64,000 nt of DNA, taken from positions 33,239,348-33,303,347 of the forward strand of contig CM076197.1 in NCBI GenBank assembly GCA_038277395.1. The letters run 5' to 3'. This DNA comes from Dryocosmus kuriphilus (Eukaryota > Arthropoda > Insecta > Hymenoptera > Cynipidae). Below are positions 55,367 to 64,000 of the stretch, piece after piece. Positions within the stretch are counted from its first letter, which is position 1. Every line of letters starts with the position of its first letter. The notes beneath the pieces were generated by a model. It did not search any database. It was not told the origin of the DNA and worked only from the letters and a program-made list of their open reading frames with translations. A program made the position numbers and the translations under genes.

Positions 55367-56640
55367 GTGGTGACCCCGATTCGCTGAGTCGGGACACGTC
55401 GAGCTGATGCAGCACCGTAAAAACGAAGCCCGAAGAAAAGTTTGATTTTGTATCCGAAACCTCTTGTCGATGAGCAAACATGCAAAAAGAAGACCAGTCA
55501 ACATTCAATTTTTCACGAAAATTTAAAAAATTTCACAACACCAAAATGGCGACGAGGGACGCCCGCATGGCCTCACGGGAAGCAGGACGCTAGAATGCCA
55601 GAATGGAGCCGTTTCTTGGACCTCAACGACATAAAGGCATTTTTTTTGAAGACATCGAGACTACTTTTTCCTACTCGCCAATAAAAAGGGAAGGAGTTTT
55701 CTACAGCAAAGCACACCGTCTCTGCAAGTAAGGTCATCTTTCGTCGCAATACTTCCAGAACTTCTCATCTAGAAATCTCCATCAAGTCTCCAAGCTAAGT
55801 TACATCTTTTTTTCTATTTTTCAAAGATTTTTTTCTGTATCAATCTTTTTTTTGCAAATTGTTAAACGCCAGATTCGGCACGGTTCACGAATTTTAAATA
55901 CACAGTTGGTCATTTTTTTTTGCGGCGTAACCGTTTAAGCGCGTAGCGCGAATGTTAAATTTTAGAGTCAATGTATTTTTATAACTTAAAAGAAATTAGC
56001 CCGCGTCTTGGGGATTTGCGCTCGCTGTCCTCGTTCTTTTCAGGGGGCACGAATTGTCGGATAACGCCCTAATTTTCGGCGAGTCCATTATTGTAACAGC
56101 TTATACGTCCCTACGTGGACGAGTCCATTTATCCGTTGGCCATTTTGCATTCACGCGTCTGTATCCGGGCGAGTCCATTTTTTTTACGACATTACTTAAG
56201 TAAAAACTACACATGTCCTATCAATTTAAATTAAATCAAACTTGGATATCGTTTTAAAACAATTAATTAAAGCAGTTTAGTAAGAAAAATTGTTTCGAAT
56301 TTGAAAATTTTATTTTATTCACTTTTACCAGCGTCACTCATACGCCACTCATGTCGACATCAATAACTGTTTATCTGCAAACACAACGTCTCATATAATG
56401 CTCTAACTTTAAAAAAAAAATCATTTATCATTTTTTTACGCCGGTTGTATCCCCTCTTTCATCCAGTATCCAATATATTTCAGTTCTGAGGACCGCTAAG
56501 GAGGTGCGCACGTTTTGGATTTTCTGCATTTCTTTTGGCAACTTTTGGATCGTCGTTTCAAGGACTTCGACATTTACGCAGTTTTAACCACGCCCAGGCT
56601 CCTTTTGTTTCTGTGCGCCATCGGCGTTTTCTATTTCACC
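55367..56640 (+). other. Gypsy leader region
   Basis: This is non-coding sequence between the primer site and gag. The motif GAGTCCATT occurs three times, preceded by CGGC, GGAC or GGGC (about 56079, 56119 and 56171). No other gene is seen. Confidence 0.5.
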
Positions 56641-56643
56641 AGA

Positions 56644-57360
56644 ATGGCTGAAGGCGGTCTTCCACCCAACAACGCAGCAAATGGAAATCTGTCTGACGCT
56701 CTACCAGGAGATGGTAATAGGCAATTAGAAGGTAATGGAACTGACAATGCGGCTAACATCCACCCCCTTGTTTCTGGTGCTCCGCCGGTGGGCGAAAACA
56801 TCGCGCACGTTTACTCAAATTTTGCAGTTAAAATTCCTAAATTCAATAAAAATGACCCGGTTTCGTTTTTTTCGCATTATGGATGCCAGTTTTGGCAGAT
56901 CAAACATCTCACGCGAGCAAACCAAGGCTCATCATTTGATCGCGTCTTTGGATACCGATATCATCCCATTTATAGGCGATATTATTGATGAATTTCCGTA
57001 TAACGTATACGAACAGATTAAACGCAGGCTTATCGCGACTTTCGAGATTTCAGAAACCGAGAGAACCAGGATGTTCCTACGCGGCGAGATCGCCTCAGAC
57101 GGGAAGCCTTCTTTGATTTTGGCTCGATTGCGCGCGTTGAACGTGCGCCACTCTGAAGCATTGCTTAAGAGCCTTCTTCTCGACTGTTTGTCGCCACAGG
57201 TCAGAACCGTTTTATCCATCGCGATCGGTGATGATATCGAAACCCTTGCCAAAAAGGCAGATCACGTATCAGAAACCTTGGGTTGCACCAATGCCACGGC
57301 ATTCGCGGCTAAAGTAGAAACCGCGCCGACTCAAATTGAAAACAAGCCGAACTTGGAACT
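56644..57360 (+). pseudogene. Gypsy Gag, frameshifted and cut by the assembly gap
   Basis: ATG at 56644 begins MAEGGLPPNNAANG. Frame 1 holds FAVKIPKFNKNDPVSFF, and the match then moves to another frame at the T7 run near 56867. It continues with EQTKAHHLIASLD, YEQIKRRLIATFEISE, LILARLRALNV and LLKSLLLDCLSPQVRTVL, a capsid layout common in insect Gypsy elements. The frame is open into the N gap at 57361. The shift sits in a homopolymer, so it may be a sequencing error. Confidence 0.75.
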
Positions 57361-57860
57361 NNNNNNNNNNNNNNNNNNNNNNNNNNNNNNNNNNNNNNNN
57401 NNNNNNNNNNNNNNNNNNNNNNNNNNNNNNNNNNNNNNNNNNNNNNNNNNNNNNNNNNNNNNNNNNNNNNNNNNNNNNNNNNNNNNNNNNNNNNNNNNNN
57501 NNNNNNNNNNNNNNNNNNNNNNNNNNNNNNNNNNNNNNNNNNNNNNNNNNNNNNNNNNNNNNNNNNNNNNNNNNNNNNNNNNNNNNNNNNNNNNNNNNNN
57601 NNNNNNNNNNNNNNNNNNNNNNNNNNNNNNNNNNNNNNNNNNNNNNNNNNNNNNNNNNNNNNNNNNNNNNNNNNNNNNNNNNNNNNNNNNNNNNNNNNNN
57701 NNNNNNNNNNNNNNNNNNNNNNNNNNNNNNNNNNNNNNNNNNNNNNNNNNNNNNNNNNNNNNNNNNNNNNNNNNNNNNNNNNNNNNNNNNNNNNNNNNNN
57801 NNNNNNNNNNNNNNNNNNNNNNNNNNNNNNNNNNNNNNNNNNNNNNNNNNNNNNNNNNNN
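57361..57860. other. assembly gap, exactly 500 N
   Basis: 500 consecutive N separate the Gypsy gag from the satellite array. The round number suggests a gap of unknown true size. Confidence 1.
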
Positions 57861-58829
57861 TTCGAAGGACAAAAAGTAAAATTGTTCATCTCAAAAGAAT
57901 CTACAAATTTTGCCTTAAAACCGATTTTCGAAAAATGAACGGTTTTGTTTTAATCAAAAAACGCTATTAGAAATTAATAAAAACTGTGGTTTTCCCTGAC
58001 CCAAATAATCAAGATACATATAGAAAAAAAGCGTAAAGAACACAGTTGTTTAATTTAAAAAGATCTACAATTTTTGGTTTAACACCATTTTTTCATAAAA
58101 TGCACGGGGTTTTGTTTTAATCGATAAAACGTTATTAAAAATTAAAGATTTCACAAATTTCCCCGCCAAACTATGGAAGATACGCGGAAAAATAATTATA
58201 AAAACAAACTGTTCGCCTCAAAATAGATCTTCAAATTTCTGCTCTCCATCATTTTTTTTGATCAGTACGCGGTAGTTTTGAGTTATTCGTGAAATATGTT
58301 AATTCGTATAAAAAAATCTACTTTTCCGCAAAAGTATGCGAGATTACGTGAAAATATTCAACATCCGCAGAATGTATACACACTTCCAAGAACTCTACAA
58401 ATTCCCTTGAAACGATTTTTTGATACCAACCCATACTTTCTTCATTAAACGTATTAATACCGTTCTTTTAATCAAAAAATAACATTACTATACAGTCAAT
58501 AGAACAAGATATTTAAAGGTTATTGAAAAATCTGCCCGCTAATCAGATAGCGCATTCTCATCACCTGTCTCGCGCTCACCAATCAATGAATTTATATCCA
58601 AAACGTAAATTTCTTCATTTTTTACACTAGTTTGGCTGAAAATGCAATTTTTACATTCTCATCAGAGAAGTATTAGATTTATGCAAAAATTTGACTTTCG
58701 CGGATTTCATGAAATCTCCACGTTTTAAGACCTCCTGAATCCGAAAAAATGTTTTTAACGACCGTGTCCTGTCTTGTCTGTTGGCGTTGTCGTCGTATGT
58801 CTGGTCGTTCGTTGTCGTCGTTGTCGTCG

Positions 58830-58865
<36 letters not shown>

Positions 58866-59997
58866 CTGTTCCCACGATAACTTTCGAAGGACTAATCGGA
58901 TTGGATTGCGCTTTGGCACACTTCTTTTAAGGTCCAAAAAGAAAGGACGAGTTCGTTAACCAGCGGTTTTTGACAACGGTTATGGTTTTAATCCATCAAA
59001 AACGGTTTCACAAAATCAAAAAATTCCATTTTCCGGCTAAACTATGAGAGATACAAAAAAAACGTAAAAAGTAAAATTGTTCACCTCAAAAAAATCTACA
59101 AATTTTGTCTTAAAAAAAAGAACCGTTTTTTGATAAAATGAACGGTTTTTGTTTTAAATCAAGAAAACGCTATTAAAATTAAAAAAACTGTGGTTTCCCG
59201 CCAAAATATTCAAGATACAAAAAAAATGGTAAAGAACAAAGTTGTTCAATTTAAAAAATCTACAAATTTTTGTTTTTTAACCATTTTTTCATAAAATGCA
59301 CGGTTTTATGTTTTAATATCGATAAAACGTTATTAAAAATTAAAAGATTTCAAATTTCCCCCAGCCAAACTATGGAAGATACGGAAAAATAATAATGTAA
59401 ACAAACTTGTTCGACCTAAAAAGATCTACAAATTTGCTCTCAATCATTTTTTTGATCAGACGCGTAGTTTTGAGTTATTCGTGAAATATGTTAATTCGTA
59501 TAAAAAAACATCTACTTTTTCCGCAAAAGTATGCGAGATACGTGAAAATATCAACAAGCAGAATTATTCACCTTCCAAGAACCTACAAATTCCCCTTGAA
59601 ACGATTTTTTGATACAAACCCATACTTTCTTCATTTAAAACGTATAATACCGTTCTTTAATCAAAAAATACATTACTATACAGTCAATAAAAGCTTATTT
59701 AAAGTTATTGAAAAATCTGCCCGCTACTCAGGCGCATTTCTCATCACCTGTCTCGCGCTCACCAATCAATGAGTTTATATCCAGAAACGTAAATTTCTTC
59801 ATTTTTTACATAGTTTGGCTGAAAAATGCAATTTTTTACATTCTCATCAATGAGAAGGTATTAGATTTATGCAAAATTTGACTTTCGCGGATTTTCATGA
59901 AATCTCCACGTTTTCGCAAGACCTCCTGAATCCGAGAAAAAAAATGGTTTTTTACGACCGTGTCTGTCTGTCTGTCTGTTGCGTTGTTGTCGTTGTC

Positions 59998-60050
<53 letters not shown>

Positions 60051-61194
60051 CTGTTCCCACGATAACTTTCGAAGACTAATCGGATTGGATTGCGCTTTGG
60101 CACACTTACTTTAAGGTCCAAAAAGAAAGGACGAGTTCGTTAACCAGCGTTTTTGACCAACGGTTATGGTTTTATCCATCAAAAACGGTTTTCACAAAAA
60201 ATTAAAAATCCATTTTCCCGGCTAAAACTATCAGAGATACAAAAAAAAACGTAAGAAAAGTAAAATTGTTTCATCTCAAAAAAAATCTACAAATTTTGTT
60301 TTTAAACCGTTTTTTGATAAAATGAACGGTTTTTTGTTTTAATCAAGAAAACGCTATTAAAATTAAAAAACTGTGGTTTCCCGCCCAAAATATTCAAGAT
60401 ACAAAAAAATGGTAAAGAACAAAGTTGTTCAATTTAAAAATATCTACAAATTTTGTTTTAAAACCATTTTTTCATAAAATGCACGGTTTTTGTTTTTAAT
60501 CGATAAAACGTTATTAAAAATTAAATATTTCAAATTTCCTGCCAAAACTATGGAAGATACGGAAAAATAATAGTAAACAAAATTGTTCGACTCAAAAAAT
60601 CTACAAATTTGCTCTCACTCATTTTTTTTGATCAGACGCGTAGTTTTTGAGTTATTCGTGAAATATGTTAATTCGTATAAAAAAAATCTACTTTTCCGCA
60701 AAAGTATGCGAGATACGTGAAAATATCAACAAGCAGAATTATTCACCTTCCAAGAACCTACAAATTCCCTTGAAACGGTTTTTTGATACAACCCATACTT
60801 TCTTTCATTAAACGTATAATACCGTTCTTTTAATCAAAAAAATACATTACTATACAGTCAATAAAAGTTATTTAAAGTTATTGAAAAATCTGCCCGCTAC
60901 TCAGGCGCATTCTCATCACCTGTCTCGCGCTCACCAATCAATGAGTTTATATCCAAAACGTAAATTTCTTCATTTTTTACATAGTTTGGCTGAAAAATGC
61001 AATTTTTTAGTATCTTACATTCTCATCAGAGAAGGTATTAGATTTATGCAAAATTTGACTTTCGCGGATTTCATGAAATCTCCACGTTTTAAGACCTCCT
61101 GAATCCGAAAAAATGGTTTTTACGACCGTGTCTGTCTGTCTGTTGGCGTTGTCGTCGTTGTTGTCGTCGTTGTCGTCGTTGTCGTTTGTCGTTG

Positions 61195-61235
<41 letters not shown>

Positions 61236-62350
61236 CTGTTCCCACGATAACTTTCGAAGGACTAATCGGATTGGATTGCGCTTTGGCACACTACTTTAAG
61301 GTCCAAAAAGAAAGGACGAGTTCGTTAACCAGCTTGTTTTTGACCAACGGTTATGGTTTTATCCATCAAAAACAGTTTTCACAAAATCAAAAAAATTCAT
61401 TTTCCGGCTAAAATATGAGAGATACAAAAAAAACGTAAGAAAGTAAAATTGTTCACCTCAAAAAAATCTACAAATTTCGTTTTAACCGTTTTTTGATAAA
61501 ATGAACGGTTTTTGTTTTAATCAAGAAAACGCTATTAAAATTAAAAAACTGTTGGTTTCCCGCCAAAATATTTTCAAGATACACAAAAATGGTAAAGAAC
61601 AAAGTTGTTCAATTTAAAAATCTACAAATTTTGTTTTAACCATTTTTTCATAAAATGCACGCTTTTTGTTTTAATCGATAAAACGTTATTAAAAATTAAA
61701 GATTTCAAATTTCCTGCCAAACTATGGAAGATACGGAAAAATAATGATAAACAAACTTGTTCACCTTAAAAAATAATCTACAAATTTGCTCTCATCATTT
61801 TTTTGATCAGACGCGTAGTTTTTGAGTTATTCGTGAAATATGTTAATTCGTATAAAAAAAATCTACTTTTCCGCAAAAGTATACGAGATACGTGAAAATA
61901 TCAACAAGCAGAATTATTCACCTTCCAAGAATCTACAAATTCCCTTGAAACGATTTTTTGATACAACCCATACTTTCTTCATTAAACGTATAATACCGTT
62001 CTTTTAATCAAAAAAATACATTACTATACAGTCAATAAAAGTTATTTAAAGTTATTGAAAAATCTGCCCGCTACTCAGGCGCATTCTCATCACCTGTCTC
62101 GCGCTCACCAATCAATGAGTTTATATCCAAAACGTAAATTTCTTCATTTTTTACATAGTTTGGCTGAAAAATGCAATTTTTTTATTTTACATTCTCATCA
62201 GAGAAGGTATTAGATTTATGCAAAATTTGACTTTCGCGGATTTCATGAAATCTCCACGTTTTTAAGACCTCCTGAATCCGAAAAAATGGTTTTTACGACC
62301 GTGTCTGTCTGTCTGTTGGGCGTTGTCGTCGTTGTTGTTGTTGTCGTTTG

Positions 62351-62397
<47 letters not shown>

Positions 62398-63502
62398 CCT
62401 GTTCCCACGATAACTTTCGAAGGACTAATCGGATTGGATTGCGCTTTGGCACACTTCTTTAAGGTCCAAAAAGAAAGGACGAGTTCGTTAACCAGCTGTT
62501 TTTGACCAACGGTTATGGTTGTATCCATCAAAAACGGTTTTCACAAAATTAAAAAATCCATTTTCCCGGCTAAACTATCAGAGATACAAAAAAAAACGTA
62601 AGAAAGTAGAATTGTTCTACCTCAAAAAAATCTACAAATTTTGTTTTAACCGTTTTTTGATAAAATGAACGATTTTTTGTTTTAATCAAGAAAACGCTAT
62701 TAAAATTAAAAAACTGTGGTTTCCCGCCAAAATATTCAAGATACCAAAAAATGGTAAAAACAAAGTTGTTCAATTTAAAAAGATCTACAAATTTTGTCTT
62801 AACCATTTTTTCATAAAATGCACGGTTTTTGTTTTAATCGATAAAACGTTATTAAAAATTAAATATTTCAAATTTCCTGCCAAACTATGGAAGATACGGA
62901 AAAAAAATAATAATACATAAACTTGTTCGACTCAAAAAGGATCTACAAATTTGCTCTCAATCATTTTTTTGATCAGACGCGTAGTTTTTGAGTTATTCGT
63001 GAAACATGTTAATTCGTATAAAAAAATCTACTTTTCCGCAAAAGTATGCGAGATACGTGAAAATATCAACAAGCAGAATTATTCACCTTCCAAGAACCTA
63101 CAAATTCCCTTGAAACGGTTTTTTGATACAACCCATACTTTCTTCATTAAACGTATAATACCGTTCTTTTAATCAAAAAATACATTACTATACAGTCAAT
63201 AAAAGTTATTTAAAGTTATTGAAAAATCTGCCCGCTACTCAGGCGCATTCTCATCACCTGTCTCGCGCTCACCAATCAATGAGTTTATATCCAAAACGTA
63301 AATTTCTTCATTTTTTACATAGTTTGGCTGAAAAATGCAATTTTTTTTATTCTTACATTCTCATCTCAATGAGAAGGTATTAGATTTATGCAAAATTTGA
63401 CTTTCGCGGATTTCATGAAATCTCCACGTTTTTAAGACCTCCTGAATCCGAAAAAATGGTTTTTACGACCGTGTCTGTCTGTCTGTTGGCGTTGTCGTCG
63501 TT

Positions 63503-63569
<67 letters not shown>

Positions 63570-64000
63570 TCGCTGTTCCCACGATAACTTTCGAAGGACT
63601 AATCGGATTGGATTGCGCTTTGGCACACTTCTTTAAGGTCCAAAAAGAAAGGACGAGTTCGTTAACCAGCTGTTTTTTGACCAACGGTTATGGTTGTATC
63701 CATCAAAAAACGGTTTTCACAAAATTAAAAAAATCCATTTTCCGGCTAAAACTATCAGAGATACAAAAAAAAAACGTAAGAAAGTAGAATTGTTCACCTC
63801 AAAAAAAAAAAAATCTACAAATTTTTTGTTTTTTAACCGTTTTTTGATAAAATGAACGATTTTTGTTTTAATCAAGAAAACGCTATTAAAATTAAAAAAA
63901 CTGTGGTTTCCCGCCAAAATATTCAAGATACCAAAAAATGGTAAAGAACAAAGTTGTTCAATTTAAAAAGGTCTACAAATTTTGTCTTAACCATTTTTTC
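57861..64000. repeat. satellite array, 1.16-1.19 kb unit, five-plus copies
   Basis: The CTTTCGAAGGACTAATCGG landmark recurs at about 58881, 60066, 61251, 62414 and 63588 (spacings 1185, 1185, 1163, 1174). Each unit contains a GTTGTC hexamer array of variable length, GCTTTGGCACAC and GAAAGGACGAGTTCGTTAAC. It also has several ~155-bp submodules marked by ATCTACAAATTTTG, then CTGTCTCGCGCTCACC. The array runs off the window. Frames rich in Thr, Asp/Asn or Arg/Gln are readings of the hexamer array, not genes. Confidence 0.95.

Noticed and set aside
58651..63684. Frames coding poly-Thr, Asp-Asn or Arg-Gln repeats
   Set aside because: They are translations of the GTTGTC hexamer array in satellite units; different frames give different polymers.

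Overview
This is eukaryotic nuclear DNA, almost certainly arthropod and most likely insect. It is AT-rich, has spliceosomal introns (GTAAGT donors, pyrimidine-AG acceptors), and is filled with insect-type transposable elements: LINE, Ty3/Gypsy, hAT, TTAA-site foldbacks, a Transib/RAG1-like transposase and a DUF4806 gene. A parasitoid hymenopteran would fit, but that is a guess. I see no clear host single-copy gene; nearly all of the window is mobile or repetitive.

Layout. 0-3.8 kb: tail of an unknown protein, AT-rich DNA, degenerate repeats, a LINE 3' end and a heat-shock-type promoter. 3.86-19.73 kb: a nested composite. Outer hAT-like termini enclose an element with TA-flanked CCCAGATAAC termini. 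That element holds a transposase-like gene and a five-exon DUF4806 gene, and has been invaded by a decayed LINE (11-15.6 kb) and a TTAA foldback (17.5 kb). 19.7-23.6 kb: a wrecked family-B (DNA_pol_B_2) polymerase pseudogene split by a 1.5 kb solo LTR. 25.08-28.54 kb: a complete hAT element with a perfect 8-bp target duplication, only lightly damaged. 28.7-34.5 kb: a minus-strand Ty3/Gypsy element with a tRNA-Pro primer site. 33-42 kb: fragments of a 1.2 kb satellite, an inverted pair at 35.6/40.3 kb around two more retroelement pieces, and a 1.28 kb near-perfect palindrome at 40.9 kb. 42.9-49 kb: a THAP-type exon and a RAG1/Transib-like transposase gene between two oppositely oriented 1.36 kb elements. 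49-52.6 kb: tandem and subterminal repeats and a CACTG-ended MITE. 55-57.4 kb: the 5' end of a plus-strand Gypsy element, cut by a 500-N gap. 57.9-64 kb: a 1.16-1.19 kb satellite array.

The most interesting items are: (1) the RAG1/Transib-like gene, in which the presumptive D, D, E, CxxC and HxxxxH residues are all present at nearly RAG1 spacing; (2) the transposase plus DUF4806 two-gene element with duplicated alternative first exons; (3) the giant TTAA foldback, whose empty site is preserved elsewhere in the window; (4) the hAT insertion at the predicted start site of a heat-shock-type promoter. The genes do not form a pathway. They are separate elements layered on one another, which gives a relative insertion history.
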